A model generated the notes under the pieces. The model had not been told where the DNA came from. It did no database searches and was given only the letters and a program-made list of their open reading frames with translations. Positions 12,930-22,716 of a stretch of DNA of 64,000 bases are shown here, one piece after another. The translations under genes were made by a program, and so were the position numbers. The stretch is taken from assembly GCA_001584565.1 (NCBI GenBank), contig LSFY01000001.1:1682421-1746420 (forward strand), given 5' to 3'. This DNA comes from Alkalithermobacter thermoalcaliphilus JW-YL-7 = DSM 7308. Its GTDB lineage: Bacteria > Bacillota > Clostridia > Peptostreptococcales > Peptostreptococcaceae. Position 1 is the first letter of the stretch; every line of letters starts with the position of its first letter.

Positions 12930-13989
12930 TGTATGATATAGCTATACTAGTTTTACTTTTTATAGTATTTGTATTGTATTTTAAAAATAAACGTTTGTCC
13001 TACTATGCTGATAAAAATTAAATCAAACTAAACAAATAATATATAAAATAAATAAATTAGTATATAATGCTGATTCTATAGATGAAATGTATGAATTCAT
13101 TTTAAAGCACTTGATTGATCTAATAGACGATGCATCTAAGGGGTCTATACTTATATATAATCCAAAAGAAAATTACATGGAATTTAAAGCATGTATAGGA
13201 TTTGATTTTGAAAAACTCAAAAATGTAAAACTTAAAGTAGAAGAACTATTTTTATATAAAGAAAATAAATTAAAAGAAGCTAGTATAATAAGAAATCCAG
13301 AAAAATACGATAGGCTTAATATATCTTCAGAAAAATATACCTCATTAAAAAAAATAAGAGCCTTAGATATTAAATCTACTATATCAGTACCTTTATATAT
13401 AGATTCTACTTTTTTTGGAATTGTTAATATAGATTCTTGTGTTTCATATTCATCTTTTTCTGATGAAGATTTAAAATTAACTGTATATATAAAAAACGAA
13501 CTCGAAATGGCCATGAAAAATATAATTTATTTAAACAAACTTAAAGAATATGCTAATTTTGATTCACTCACAGGTGTAATGAACAAAAGATTCTTTTGTG
13601 AAAATTTTAAGTGTATAGATAAAAAAATAGTCTATACCCTAGTATATATCGATTTAAATAACTTTAAATATATCAATGATACTTATGGACATTTTAAAGG
13701 TGATGAAGTTTTAAAAAAGTTTTGCTATGTAGTAAATAAAAATATAAGAAATTCTGATCTATTTGCAAGAGTAGGCGGAGATGAGTTTGTCTTACTCTTT
13801 AAAAATATGAATAAAGAAAATGCAAAGGCTAAAATAAATTCTATTAAACTACAATTAGAAAATATAGTGGATTTTAGTTTTGGATTGAAGGAATTTAAGT
13901 ATGATAACGAAATCTCTTTAGATGAGCTTTTAAAAGAAGTAGATATTAAAATGTATACTCAAAAAAAGAAGACTTCTATTGGGGGGTAG
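12930..13989 (+). pseudogene. Membrane-anchored diguanylate cyclase (GAF-like plus GGDEF) with a one-base frameshift
   Basis: ATG at 12930 opens MYDIAILVLLFIVFVLYF, one membrane segment, and the frame stops after 30 codons at TAA. Adding one base in the A-run at 13013-13017 fuses it to KLNQTKQIIYKINKLVYNAD, which runs into the 300-residue frame at 13087. That frame carries a GAF-like sensor (about 13090-13530) and a GGDEF domain with DLNNFKYINDTYGHFKGDEV and the intact active site GGDEF. The cyclase would make cyclic di-GMP from two GTP. The reading gap may be a true mutation, a sequencing slip, or tolerated by slippage. A soluble product from ATG 13087 lacks a ribosome-binding site. Confidence 0.8.
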
Positions 13990-13999
13990 AAGTCTTTTA
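13966..13999 (+). terminator. Terminator after the GGDEF gene
   Basis: AAGACTTCTA (13969-13978) pairs with TAGAAGTCTT around TTGGGGGG, followed by TTTT. The stop codon lies inside the hairpin. The remaining 14000-14070 shows nothing. Confidence 0.8.
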
Positions 14000-14070
14000 G
14001 GGGGAGATTGATTAAATATTTAGTTGTATTTATATAATACCCCCTTTTTAAAAGTTTATACATTTATTTT

Positions 14071-14565
14071 TTATTTTCCGCAACATTTTTTATATTTTTT
14101 TCCACTTCCACATATACATGGTTCATTTCTTCCTATTTTATCTTCCTTCACTATAGTTTTTGAAGATTTGTATTCTTTTTCTATTTCTTTTCTCTTTTCT
14201 TTTGGTAATATACCTTCCCATTCATCTAAGTTATAAAGCCAAGTAGCTTCTACTTTTACCATATTGTAGTAAAGTTTTTCAAAGTCTATTTCTATTTTTA
14301 TATTTGTATCTTCTTGTATAGTTTCTAAGCTTATTTCATTTTTTAAACTTTCACTTATACCATCTAAAAATCCCATAAATTCTTCGTTGCTTACATTATA
14401 TTTATCAGCAAGATCTGATACTTTTCCTTCTACTACTTGCATTTTTTCTTTAAGTATCTGCTTATATATATTAGTTTCTTTTCTAAAATAATCTTCCCAA
14501 AACGGTATTTCTTCTTGACTAGATAAATTTTCGCAAAGTGATCTCCACTTTTCAAACAAACTCAT
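14071..14565 (-). CDS. SEC-C motif protein
   Basis: The 164-residue soluble protein ends in [20 protein letters not shown], the SEC-C zinc-binding motif (CxC...CC) also found at the C-terminus of SecA and in many small proteins. The N-terminal 140 residues are acidic and probably helical ([20 protein letters not shown]) and match no domain I can name. ATG follows AGGAGGATAATT. It is monocistronic. The function is not predictable; SEC-C tails are proposed to contact SecB, ribosomes or nucleic acid. Confidence 0.85.
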   Translation of the reverse strand: MSLFEKWRSLCENLSSQEEIPFWEDYFRKETNIYKQILKEKMQVVEGKVSDLADKYNVSNEEFMGFLDGISESLKNEISLETIQEDTNIKIEIDFEKLYYNMVKVEATWLYNLDEWEGILPKEKRKEIEKEYKSSKTIVKEDKIGRNEPCICGSGKKYKKCCGK

Positions 14566-14623
14566 AATTATCCTCCTTTGTTTTATAAGCTAATGATATA
14601 TTATACCAAATAAATATTTTATT

Positions 14624-15322
14624 TCAAGAAAATATTTCTCTAAGTATTTTTATAGCATAAGTTTGATCTATAAAAAACGGACTTGTGGCAATTGTAATTA
14701 CGTTTGACTTTTTTATTAACTGTTTTATTTTGTTCATCTTAAAATCGTAATCTATATAGTCCATATCTTTTGAAAAAATATCTAAGTCTATATCTAGTAC
14801 AAATTCATCATTTATATCTAGTTTAAAGCTAGCTAAACTGTCTATAATTAAAACATCTGAAAATATTCCAAGATTTAAGGCTGGTTTTATAAAGTTGCCA
14901 ACATTTAACTTATAATTTGTATATTCAAATACTTCTTTTAAACTTTCTATACTTTGTATGTATTCTTCAGGTTCCCTCATATCTTTGTGTTGATCTATAT
15001 GAACTAGTTTACAACCTTTATTGAAATGGTTTTGTTTTAGTGACTTGACCCAAAAATAAAAGGCGTGGTTATGATTGTCAAATATATAAATTTTTTTATT
15101 TTCTAGGTTGTATTCTATGAAACAATCCAATCCATTAGCTTTTATTTCTTTTTCATCTTCTATTTCACAAAATGCTATATTGTCTGATATCTTTACATCT
15201 TCTACAGTGCCTTGTTTTAAAGGGGGTATATATATTTTTTTAACTTTTCTTTTACTATATGAAAAAATATTATTTCCTAAAGGCTCATCTATAAAAAAAC
15301 CTGTGTAATAATGCAAATTCAT
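14624..15322 (-). CDS. UPF0489 family protein
   Basis: The roughly 232-residue protein has the UPF0489 hallmarks: IYIFDNHNHAFYFW, HIDQHKDMR and the acidic motif VLDIDLDIFSKD. These resemble arginase/deacetylase-type metal sites and suggest a metal-dependent hydrolase, though no activity is established. ATG at 15322 lies only two bases after GGAG. The TTG two codons downstream has better spacing, so the exact start is uncertain. It is divergent from the GDT1-type gene, with the shared 95-base interval holding both promoters. Confidence 0.75.
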   Translation of the reverse strand: MNLHYYTGFFIDEPLGNNIFSYSKRKVKKIYIPPLKQGTVEDVKISDNIAFCEIEDEKEIKANGLDCFIEYNLENKKIYIFDNHNHAFYFWVKSLKQNHFNKGCKLVHIDQHKDMREPEEYIQSIESLKEVFEYTNYKLNVGNFIKPALNLGIFSDVLIIDSLASFKLDINDEFVLDIDLDIFSKDMDYIDYDFKMNKIKQLIKKSNVITIATSPFFIDQTYAIKILREIFS

Positions 15323-15421
15323 CACTCCATTTCTTACAAATAGTGTATAATACTAATTATGTATTAATTAATAAATTAAATCAAAGAATAATTATATAAA
15401 TAAACTAAGGAGGAATATGTT

Positions 15422-16306
15422 TTGAAAGAATTTTTGACTGCCTTTTCTCTGATTACGCTAGCTGAGATGGGAGATAAAACCCAGCTTTTAGCTCTTGCTT
15501 TTGCATCTAAATTTTCTCCATTAAATGTTCTTTTAGGAATATTTATAGGATCGTTTATAAATCACGGAATAGCTATAGCTATAGGTAATTACATAAGTAA
15601 AGTTATTCCAATAAATACAGTTCAGTTAATAGCTTCTTTGCTATTCATTTTTTTTGGATTATGGTCGCTTAAAATAGATTATGAATCTGAAAATGAAGAT
15701 ACTAAGTCTAATTATGGACCTATTATAACAGTTGCCCTAGCGTTTTTCATAGGAGAACTTGGCGATAAAACTCAACTGACGGCCATGACTTTAGGAGCAA
15801 ATTCTTCTTTTCCTATATTAGTATTATTAGGAACTGTAAGTGCTATGGTATTTACTGGAGGAATGGGCATAGTTGCAGGAAAAATTTTAGGAAAAAAAAT
15901 ACCTGAAGTTACAATGAAAATTATAGCTTCTTTTGTATTTTTATTCTTCGGAAGCTTAGGTCTTTATTCAAATCTTGCCCAAAAATATATAACTCCATTA
16001 AATATCCTGGTTTATCTGTTGATTATTTCTGCTTTAGTCATATCTATAATAAAAATTAACATTATTAAAAGAAATAAATATTATCAAAACGAATTAGCTC
16101 AAATATTGACTCAATGTAAAAGTTGTAAAGAAAAACATTTTAAATCATGCGTTGTGAATATAAAAAGAGAAGAAATAGAAAAAGAATATCTAGGAGAAAA
16201 TATTCCATTCTTTGGAGATATAATAAGCTATTTTGAAAGTTTGAAAAATAAAAATTACAATATTTACCACAATATAGAGATGGTATATTCAAATAAAAAA
16301 AGGTAG
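15422..16306 (+). CDS. GDT1/TMEM165 (UPF0016) cation transporter with cysteine-bearing C-terminal extension
   Basis: This integral membrane protein has two repeats, each with the family signature: EMGDKTQLLALAF (about residue 15) and ELGDKTQLTAMTL (about residue 115). Relatives exchange Mn2+ or Ca2+. Six to seven hydrophobic segments fill residues 5-215. TTG at 15422 is the start: AAGGAGG lies 8 bases upstream and the ATG just before it runs straight into TGA. Unusually, about 80 extra hydrophilic residues follow the last segment, including QCKSCKEKHFKSCV, a possible metal-binding cluster. Ordinary family members are about 190-230 residues long. The extension may regulate transport; that is inference. 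Confidence 0.88.
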   Translation: MKEFLTAFSLITLAEMGDKTQLLALAFASKFSPLNVLLGIFIGSFINHGIAIAIGNYISKVIPINTVQLIASLLFIFFGLWSLKIDYESENEDTKSNYGPIITVALAFFIGELGDKTQLTAMTLGANSSFPILVLLGTVSAMVFTGGMGIVAGKILGKKIPEVTMKIIASFVFLFFGSLGLYSNLAQKYITPLNILVYLLIISALVISIIKINIIKRNKYYQNELAQILTQCKSCKEKHFKSCVVNIKREEIEKEYLGENIPFFGDIISYFESLKNKNYNIYHNIEMVYSNKKR

Positions 16307-16323
16307 CTTTTCCTACCTTTTTT
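16299..16323 (+). terminator. Terminator after the GDT1-type gene
   Basis: AAAGGTAG/CTACCTTT with a CTTTTC loop and TTTTTT; it overlaps the stop codon. Downstream, 16443-16471 holds an inverted repeat TATATAGAAAACT/AGTTTTCTATATA of unknown role before the symporter gene. Confidence 0.8.
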
Positions 16324-16503
16324 CATATTTTAAAGAAATAATGAATATATATTAAACCAAATAACTTTTTCTAAATTTTTTAAATATTGAAATTTTTAAA
16401 AAATTGTGATATTATTTATTCATATTTAAAATCCTTAAGATATATATAGAAAACTATATAGTTTTCTATATAATATAAAAAATTATTTATGGGGGTGAGT
16501 TTT

Positions 16504-17949
16504 GTGACTCAAATAGTAGATACTCTTAATGGCATCATATGGAGTGACGCACTTGTTTATTTGTGTCTTATTACTGGTCTTTATTTTTCTCTCAAGATGA
16601 AGTTTTTCCAAGTACGCCATATTAAAGATATGGTAAAATTATTATTTAAAGGTTCAGATTCTGAAAAAGGAGTTTCTTCTTTCCAAGCTTTCGCTCTTTC
16701 AGTTTCTGGCCGTGTTGGTACAGGTAATATAGCTGGGGTTGCTACAGCTATAGCTATGGGTGGACCTGGTGCACTTTTCTGGATGTGGGCAATCGCTTTC
16801 CTGGGCGCTGGTTCTGCTTATGTTGAATCTGCTTTAGCTCAAGTTTATAAAGTAGAAAAAGACGGAGAATACCGTGGAGGTCCTGCATACTATATCGAAA
16901 AAGGTTTAGGTATGAAGTGGTATGCTATTACATTCGCAGTTGCAACAGTAGTTGCTATGGGATTCTTCCTTCCGGGAGTTCAATCTAACAGTATAGCAGC
17001 TGGTATAAATAATGCTTTTGGAGTTAGTCCTTATGTAACTGCTTCTATATTAGTTTTACTTTTAGGAGTTATAATCTTTGGTGGAGTTAAACGTATAGGT
17101 AAAGCTGCTGAAATCATAGTTCCTTTCATGGCTATTGGATATATATTAGTTGCACTTATAATTATAATTGTTAATATAACTAAATTACCAGAAGTTATAG
17201 CTTTAGTATTTAAGAGTGCTTTTGCTCTTGAGCCAGCTCTTGCAGGTATAATAGGTATGGCTATATCTTGGGGAGTAAAACGTGGAATATACTCAAACGA
17301 AGCAGGTCAAGGTACAGGGCCTCAAGCTGCAGCTGCTGCAGAAGTTTCTCATCCTGCTAAACAAGGTTTAGTTCAAGCATTCTCTGTATATATAGATACA
17401 TTATTTGTTTGCTCTGCAACAGGATTTATGATCTTAATTACAGGTATGTACAATATAGTAAATCCAGATGGTGGATTCTTAGTTGAAAATATGCCTGGAG
17501 TTGCTATAGGTCCAGCTTATACTCAAAAAGCTGTTGAAACTTTATTCCCATCATTTGGTAGTGCATTTGTTGCTATAGCATTATTCTTCTTTGCTTTCAC
17601 AACATTAATGGCTTACTACTATATAGCTGAAACAAATGTTGCTTACCTAATAAACAAGGGTAACAACAAGGTTTTAATAAATGCACTAAGAGTTGCTTTA
17701 CTTGCTTCTATATTCTATGGTGCTATAAGAACTGCAGAACTTGCTTGGGGACTAGGTGATATAGGTGTTGGTTTAATGGCATGGCTAAACATAATAGCTA
17801 TAATCCTTCTTAGAAAACCAGCATTTGATACTCTTAAAGATTACGAAGAGCAAGTATCTCAAGGAAAAGACCCAGTGTTTGATCCTGTTAAACTTGGAAT
17901 TAAAAATGCTGATTTCTGGCTAAAATATAATGCAAAAAAGACTAACTAA
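16504..17949 (+). CDS. Alanine/glycine:cation symporter (AGCS family)
   Basis: The roughly 481-residue membrane protein with about ten helices imports alanine or glycine with Na+. Family signatures GRVGTGNIAGVATAIAMGGP, FWMWAIAFLGAGSAYVE and RGIYSNEAGQGTGPQAAAAA are present. GTG at 16504 is preferred because GGGGGTGAG lies four bases before it; ATG at 16489 has no ribosome-binding site and overlaps that purine run. Codon use is richer in C-ending codons than the neighbours, suggesting high expression. It is monocistronic, with a strong terminator after it. Confidence 0.93.
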   Translation: MTQIVDTLNGIIWSDALVYLCLITGLYFSLKMKFFQVRHIKDMVKLLFKGSDSEKGVSSFQAFALSVSGRVGTGNIAGVATAIAMGGPGALFWMWAIAFLGAGSAYVESALAQVYKVEKDGEYRGGPAYYIEKGLGMKWYAITFAVATVVAMGFFLPGVQSNSIAAGINNAFGVSPYVTASILVLLLGVIIFGGVKRIGKAAEIIVPFMAIGYILVALIIIIVNITKLPEVIALVFKSAFALEPALAGIIGMAISWGVKRGIYSNEAGQGTGPQAAAAAEVSHPAKQGLVQAFSVYIDTLFVCSATGFMILITGMYNIVNPDGGFLVENMPGVAIGPAYTQKAVETLFPSFGSAFVAIALFFFAFTTLMAYYYIAETNVAYLINKGNNKVLINALRVALLASIFYGAIRTAELAWGLGDIGVGLMAWLNIIAIILLRKPAFDTLKDYEEQVSQGKDPVFDPVKLGIKNADFWLKYNAKKTN

Positions 17950-17950
17950 T

Positions 17951-17980
17951 AAAAAGCAGGCATGTGCCTGCTTTTTATTT
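17951..17980 (+). terminator. Bidirectional terminator between the symporter and methyltransferase genes
   Basis: AAAAAGCAGGCA/TGCCTGCTTTTT with a two-base loop. It overlaps the 3' end of the convergent gene. Confidence 0.88.
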
Positions 17981-18841
17981 TTCCCATCTTCCATATATTC
18001 CACATGGAAGAACTAAGTTTGTTTTTGTAGCAACAAGTCCTATTTCTCCCGAATATATATTTCCTTTATACTTTTTTCCAACAGATAACTTTAATATATT
18101 CTCTATTACACTAGGTGAAAATCCTGATGTATATGAATTTACAAGAACAAATAATGGATCATCAGATAATACATTTGTGCAAAGTTGTATAAGATTATAA
18201 AGCTCATCTTCTATCTTCCACACTTCTCCACTTGGCCCTCTTCCATAAGAAGGAGGATCCATTATTATTGCATCATACTTTCTTCCTCTTCTTATTTCTC
18301 TGTTTACAAATTTTATAACATCATCTACTATAAATCTAACTTTCCTATGAGATAAGTTAGAAAGCTGTATATTTTCTTTAGCCCAAGTTACCATTCCTTT
18401 TGAAGCATCTACATGACATACTTCTTCTGCTCCAGCATAAGCTGCAGCTACCGTAGCTCCACCTGTGTAAGCAAATAAATTAAGTACTTTTACAGGTCTG
18501 TTTGCATTTTTTATTTTATCAATTATCCAGTCCCAGTTAGCTGCTTGTTCTGGGAAAAGTCCTGTGTGCTTAAATCCAGTTGGCTTTATATAAAACGAAA
18601 GATCTTTATATTTTATTGTCCACCTTTGGGGCATTTTCTTTTTGTGCTCCCAGTGTCCTCCACCTTGATTACTTCTATGGTAATGTGCATGTGGATCTTT
18701 CCATAAAGACCATTCTTTTTCCATAGGCCATATAATTTGAGGATCTGGCCTTCTTAATATGTACTCTCCCCATCTTTCTAATTTTTCACCATTTCCAGTA
18801 TCTATAAGTTCATAACTTTTCCATTTATCTGCAATTAACAT
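17975..18841 (-). CDS. Class I SAM-dependent methyltransferase (RlmI/YccW-like C-terminal type)
   Basis: The roughly 288-residue enzyme has SAM motif I VLNLFAYTGGATVAAAYAGA (near residue 125), the acidic motif VCHVDASKGMVTWA and catalytic motif IV DPPSYGRG, the DPPxF/Y signature of RNA and DNA base methyltransferases. It lacks the N-terminal PUA domain of RlmI, so the target RNA is uncertain. ATG at 18841 is chosen because GGAGGG lies six bases before it; the longer frame from 18862 starts inside that site. It converges on the symporter gene. Confidence 0.85.
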   Translation of the reverse strand: MLIADKWKSYELIDTGNGEKLERWGEYILRRPDPQIIWPMEKEWSLWKDPHAHYHRSNQGGGHWEHKKKMPQRWTIKYKDLSFYIKPTGFKHTGLFPEQAANWDWIIDKIKNANRPVKVLNLFAYTGGATVAAAYAGAEEVCHVDASKGMVTWAKENIQLSNLSHRKVRFIVDDVIKFVNREIRRGRKYDAIIMDPPSYGRGPSGEVWKIEDELYNLIQLCTNVLSDDPLFVLVNSYTSGFSPSVIENILKLSVGKKYKGNIYSGEIGLVATKTNLVLPCGIYGRWEK

Positions 18842-18944
18842 ATCAAACCCTCCATATTTCATCGATCATGTTATTATATAATATATATTATACCCTTTCA
18901 AGCAACAAAAAGGTTTTATATTTATAAATATATTTCTGAAAATA

Positions 18945-18973
18945 TTGACAACTATTTTTTTATATGTTAATGT
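18945..18973 (+). promoter_or_regulatory. Promoter of the riboflavin operon
   Basis: TTGACA (18945-18950), a 17-base spacer, then TGTTAATGT, a TAATGT -10 with the TGn extension. It is about 20 bases upstream of the FMN riboswitch. Confidence 0.7.
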
Positions 18974-18991
18974 CTAATTACAATAGAATAT

Positions 18992-19105
18992 TTTCCTTCA
19001 GGGCAGGGTGAAATTCCCGACCGGCGGTATAGCCCGCGAGCTACTTTGTAGCAGACTTGGTGTAATTCCAAGGCCGACAGTATAGTCTGGATGGAAGAAG
19101 GAATA
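18992..19105 (+). ncRNA. FMN riboswitch (RFN element)
   Basis: The conserved RFN core is legible in order: TTCCTTCAGGGCAGGGTGAA, ATTCCCGACCGGCGGT, AGCCCGCGAGC, a variable hairpin CTACTTTGTAG, then ACTTGGTGTAATTCCAAGGCC and GACAGTATAGTCTGGATG. Closing helix P1 pairs TTCCTTC with GAAGGAA. It senses flavin mononucleotide and turns the downstream rib genes off through the terminator at 19143-19175. Confidence 0.97.
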
Positions 19106-19142
19106 AAAAAAGTGTTTATAGTAAATACTTTTATGTTTATTA

Positions 19143-19175
19143 TGCCCTGAGAATATATTTCTCAGGGCATTTTTT
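19143..19175 (+). terminator. Riboswitch-controlled terminator before ribD
   Basis: TGCCCTGAGAA/TTCTCAGGGCA with a short loop and TTTTTT. It is placed between the FMN aptamer and ribD, as expected for transcription attenuation. Confidence 0.92.
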
Positions 19176-19212
19176 ATAACACATAGTTGTGATCAAAATT
19201 AGGAGTGATGTA

Positions 19213-20301
19213 ATGGATTATAAGTATATGAAAAAGGCTTTAAGTCTTGCTAAATTGGGAATAGGCTATACAAATCCAAATCCTTTAGTTGGTGCTGTTA
19301 TAGTTAAAGATGGTCAAATAATAGGTCAAGGATATCATAAACACTATGGATATGATCATGCTGAAATTGATGCAATAAAAAATTCATATTCAGATCTAAA
19401 AGGATCTACTATGTATGTAAATTTAGAACCGTGCTCTCATTTTGGGAAAACTCCACCTTGTGTTTATGAAATTGTTAAAAAAGGAATATCAAAAGTTGTA
19501 ATAGGTATGGTTGACCCAAACCCCTTAGTGTCTGGAAATGGAATAAAAATATTAAAAGAAAACAACATAGAAGTAGTAGTTGGAGTTTTAGAAGATGAAG
19601 CTAAAAAACTTAATGAAATTTTTATTAAATATATAACTACAAATATTCCTTTTTGTATATTAAAAACTGCTATGACTTTAGACGGAAAGATAGCTTCTAA
19701 AACAGGAGATTCTAAATGGATAAGTAATGATATCTCAAGAAAATATGTTCATCATTTAAGGCATAAAGTTTCTGCAATAATGGTTGGAGTTAATACTGTT
19801 ATTTTAGACAATCCCTACCTTACAACAAGACTTAATAAAAGATCTAAAAATCCAATTAGAATAATAGTTGATACTTATTGCAAGACGCCTTTAGATTCTA
19901 ATGTTTTATCTGATGAATCTAAAACCATAATAGCTACAACTAACCTTGCTTTAGATGAAAACATAGAAAAACTTAAACAAAAAGGAGCTGAAATTATAAT
20001 AACTCCTGCTAAAGACGATAAGGTAGATCTTTCTTTTCTTATGAAAGAACTTGGTAAAAGAAAGATAGACAGTATTTTACTAGAAGGAGGATCTACTTTA
20101 AACTATACTGCTTTGAATGAAAACTTAGTAGATAAAGTAATTTCTTTTGTATCTGCCAAAATTATAGGAGGAACTCTTGCTAAAACACCTGTAGGTGGAT
20201 TAGGAAAAGATTATATAAAAGATGCCATAGAGCTTGAAAATGTGACTGTATCGATGTTTGATAACGATATTATGATCCAGGCATACCCCAAAAAAGTTTA
20301 G
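19213..20301 (+). CDS. ribD: Bifunctional diaminohydroxyphosphoribosylaminopyrimidine deaminase / reductase
   Basis: Carries out two successive steps of riboflavin synthesis. The N-terminal deaminase domain (residues 1-145) shows zinc ligands in DHAEIDAI and PCSHFGKTPPC. The C-terminal reductase (about 146-362) shows LKTAMTLDGKIA and a GGSTLNY NADPH region. ATG at 19213 follows AGGAGTGATGTA; an upstream in-frame GTG at 19189 has no site. First gene of ribD-ribE-ribBA-ribH under the FMN riboswitch. Confidence 0.97.
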   Translation: MDYKYMKKALSLAKLGIGYTNPNPLVGAVIVKDGQIIGQGYHKHYGYDHAEIDAIKNSYSDLKGSTMYVNLEPCSHFGKTPPCVYEIVKKGISKVVIGMVDPNPLVSGNGIKILKENNIEVVVGVLEDEAKKLNEIFIKYITTNIPFCILKTAMTLDGKIASKTGDSKWISNDISRKYVHHLRHKVSAIMVGVNTVILDNPYLTTRLNKRSKNPIRIIVDTYCKTPLDSNVLSDESKTIIATTNLALDENIEKLKQKGAEIIITPAKDDKVDLSFLMKELGKRKIDSILLEGGSTLNYTALNENLVDKVISFVSAKIIGGTLAKTPVGGLGKDYIKDAIELENVTVSMFDNDIMIQAYPKKV

Positions 20302-20328
20302 CTATGCTTTGAGAAAGGATTGATATTA

Positions 20329-20970
20329 ATGTTTACAGGATTAGTAGAAGAAATAGGTATAGTTGAATCTATTGAAAATTTCAGTAATTCTTCAAAGATT
20401 GTTATAAAATGCAATAAAGTCCTAGGTAATCTAAAATTAGGAGATAGCATAAGTACAAATGGAGTATGTCTTACTGTAACAAATTATGATAATAAAAGCT
20501 TCAGTGCTGATGTTATGGGAGAAACTATCCAAAAAACTAATTTAAAATACTTAAAAAAATTAGATAAAGTAAACCTTGAAAGAGCATTGAAATTAGGGGA
20601 TAGATTTGGTGGACATATAGTAACTGGACATATAGATGGAATAGGTACTATATGTGATATAAAAAAAGATGATATAGCTACTTGGATATCTATAAATGCT
20701 AATGAAAATATAATGAAATATATAATTTATAAAGGATCTGTATGTATAGATGGAATAAGCCTAACTGTCGCATGTGTTGAGAAAAATATATTTAAAGTAT
20801 CTATAATTCCTCATACTAAAACCTTAACTACTCTTTCTAACAAAAATGTAGGAGATTTTGTAAATATCGAATGCGATATAGTTGGAAAGTACATCGAAAA
20901 ACTTTTAAATTTTTCTAATAAAAAGAGTGATATAAGTTTAGAATTTCTCAAAGAAAATGGATTTTTATAA
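20329..20970 (+). CDS. ribE: Riboflavin synthase, alpha chain
   Basis: Dismutates two 6,7-dimethyl-8-ribityllumazine to riboflavin. It begins with the invariant MFTGLVEE and consists of two lumazine-binding barrel repeats (about 1-95 and 96-195), each with the GxSxxxNGVCLTV-like motif ([28 protein letters not shown]). A C-terminal tail follows. ATG at 20329 is set by the conserved N-terminus, with GAAAGGA upstream. It overlaps no neighbour and follows ribD by 27 bases. Confidence 0.97.
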   Translation: MFTGLVEEIGIVESIENFSNSSKIVIKCNKVLGNLKLGDSISTNGVCLTVTNYDNKSFSADVMGETIQKTNLKYLKKLDKVNLERALKLGDRFGGHIVTGHIDGIGTICDIKKDDIATWISINANENIMKYIIYKGSVCIDGISLTVACVEKNIFKVSIIPHTKTLTTLSNKNVGDFVNIECDIVGKYIEKLLNFSNKKSDISLEFLKENGFL

Positions 20971-20983
20971 TGGGGGGATATTT

Positions 20984-22192
20984 ATGTATAAGTTTAATAC
21001 TATACAAGAAGCGATAGAAGATATAAAAAATGGAAAGATGGTTATAGTCGTAGATGATGAAGACCGAGAAAATGAAGGCGATCTTGTTATGGCAGCACAG
21101 AAAGTTACACCTGAGAGCATAAATTTTATGACAAAGTATGCAAGAGGTCTTATATGTATGCCTATTATAGAAGAAAGACTAAAAGAACTTGATTTACCTC
21201 AAATGGTAAGTAATAATACAGATCCTCATGAAACTGCATTTACAGTTTCTATAGATCATATAGATACAACTACTGGAATATCTGCTAGCGAAAGATGCTT
21301 AACTATACTTAAAGCTATAGATGAAAACTGTACTTTTAATGATTTTAAAAGACCTGGACATATATTCCCTCTTAGATATACTCCTGGAGGAGTTTTAAAA
21401 AGAGCAGGACATACAGAAGCTGCTGTTGATCTTTCAAAGCTTGCTAACCTTTATCCTGCTGGAGTTATCTGCGAAATAATGAATGACGATGGAACTATGG
21501 CTAGAGTTCCTGAACTTATTGAGTTTTCTAAAATTCACAACTTAAAGATAATTACAATTGCAGACCTTATAAAATATAGAAGAAAAAATGAGTGCTTAGT
21601 CCAAAGGGTAGCTTGTGCTAATATGCCTACTAGATATGGTAACTTTAAAGCATTTGGATATATAAATAAGTTGAACAATGAGCATCATATAGCTCTTGTT
21701 AAAGGTGATATTTCTACTGATGAGCCTGTTTTAGTTAGAGTTCATTCTGAATGTTTAACAGGTGATGCTTTTGGGTCTTTAAGGTGCGACTGTGGAGATC
21801 AGTTTGCTTATGCCATGAAAAAAATAGAAAATGAAGGTAGAGGTATTCTTCTTTACATGAGACAAGAAGGTAGAGGTATAGGCCTTATAAATAAATTAAA
21901 AGCGTACTCTCTTCAAGATAAAGGGTTGGATACAGTTGATGCTAATTTGGCCCTAGGATTTCCTGATGATATGCGTGATTATGGTATAGGAGCTCAAATT
22001 CTTTTAGACCTTGGAGTTAAAAAAATAAAGCTTATGACTAACAATCCAAAAAAATTATCAGGTCTTTCTGGCTATGGATTAGAAGTTGTAGATAGAGTTG
22101 CTATACAGATAAATAATAGTAAGGAAAGTATAGATTATCTTAAAACTAAAAAACAAAAATTAGGACATATGCTTGAATTTAAGGAGGAATAA
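20984..22192 (+). CDS. ribBA: Bifunctional 3,4-dihydroxy-2-butanone-4-phosphate synthase / GTP cyclohydrolase II
   Basis: The N-terminal RibB domain (about 1-198) shows [13 protein letters not shown], the acidic metal-binding loop, and the catalytic GHIFPLRY. The C-terminal RibA domain (about 200-395) shows zinc cysteines in [17 protein letters not shown] and the catalytic RQEGRGIGL. The first step from GTP and the side branch from ribulose 5-phosphate are thus joined. ATG at 20984 follows GGGGGGATATTT and matches the conserved N-terminus ([10 protein letters not shown]); the frame is open 27 bases further but without a site. Confidence 0.97.
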   Translation: MYKFNTIQEAIEDIKNGKMVIVVDDEDRENEGDLVMAAQKVTPESINFMTKYARGLICMPIIEERLKELDLPQMVSNNTDPHETAFTVSIDHIDTTTGISASERCLTILKAIDENCTFNDFKRPGHIFPLRYTPGGVLKRAGHTEAAVDLSKLANLYPAGVICEIMNDDGTMARVPELIEFSKIHNLKIITIADLIKYRRKNECLVQRVACANMPTRYGNFKAFGYINKLNNEHHIALVKGDISTDEPVLVRVHSECLTGDAFGSLRCDCGDQFAYAMKKIENEGRGILLYMRQEGRGIGLINKLKAYSLQDKGLDTVDANLALGFPDDMRDYGIGAQILLDLGVKKIKLMTNNPKKLSGLSGYGLEVVDRVAIQINNSKESIDYLKTKKQKLGHMLEFKEE

Positions 22193-22194
22193 AA

Positions 22195-22656
22195 ATGAAA
22201 ATTTATGAAGGAAATTTAGTTTGTAATGGTTTAAAATTTGGAATAGTTGTTGGAAGATTTAATGAATTTATAACATCAAAGCTTTTGTCTGGTGCTTTAG
22301 ATTCACTAAAGCGACATGGGGCTAATGAAAATGATATTGAAATTGCTTGGGCTCCAGGAGCATTTGAAATCCCTTTAATAGCTAAGAAAATGGCAAGCTC
22401 TAAAAAATACGATGCTATAATTTGTCTTGGAGCTGTTATAAGAGGAGCTACTCCTCATTTTGATTATGTATCTAACGAGGTTTCTAAGGGAGTTGCTTGT
22501 GTATCTTTAGAAACAGATATACCTGTTATATTTGGAGTTTTAACTACAGATACAATAGAACAAGCTATAGAAAGAGCTGGAACTAAAGCAGGAAACAAAG
22601 GATATGAAGCTGCTACTGTAGCAATAGAAATGGCAAATTTAATAAATATATTATAG
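22195..22656 (+). CDS. ribH: 6,7-dimethyl-8-ribityllumazine synthase
   Basis: The 153-residue lumazine synthase has the substrate loop [13 protein letters not shown], the APGAFEIP motif and the catalytic histidine in GATPHFDYV. It assembles as a 60-mer in relatives. AAGGAGG overlaps the end of ribBA, so translation is probably coupled. Last gene of the operon. Confidence 0.97.
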   Translation: MKIYEGNLVCNGLKFGIVVGRFNEFITSKLLSGALDSLKRHGANENDIEIAWAPGAFEIPLIAKKMASSKKYDAIICLGAVIRGATPHFDYVSNEVSKGVACVSLETDIPVIFGVLTTDTIEQAIERAGTKAGNKGYEAATVAIEMANLINIL

Positions 22657-22662
22657 CATCAA

Positions 22663-22690
22663 AAGCCTTAATCATGTGATTAAGGCTTCA
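22663..22690 (+). terminator. Hairpin ending the rib operon
   Basis: AAGCCTTAATCA pairs with TGATTAAGGCTT around TG. The downstream T-run is weak (CATTTATT). Confidence 0.7.
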
Positions 22691-22716
22691 TTTATTGGGT
22701 ATATTATACCTGTGAG

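Noticed and set aside
16443-16471. T-box or amino-acid riboswitch before the alanine symporter
   Set aside because: Only a simple inverted repeat is present; no T-box sequence (TGGNACCGCG) and no glycine aptamer core.
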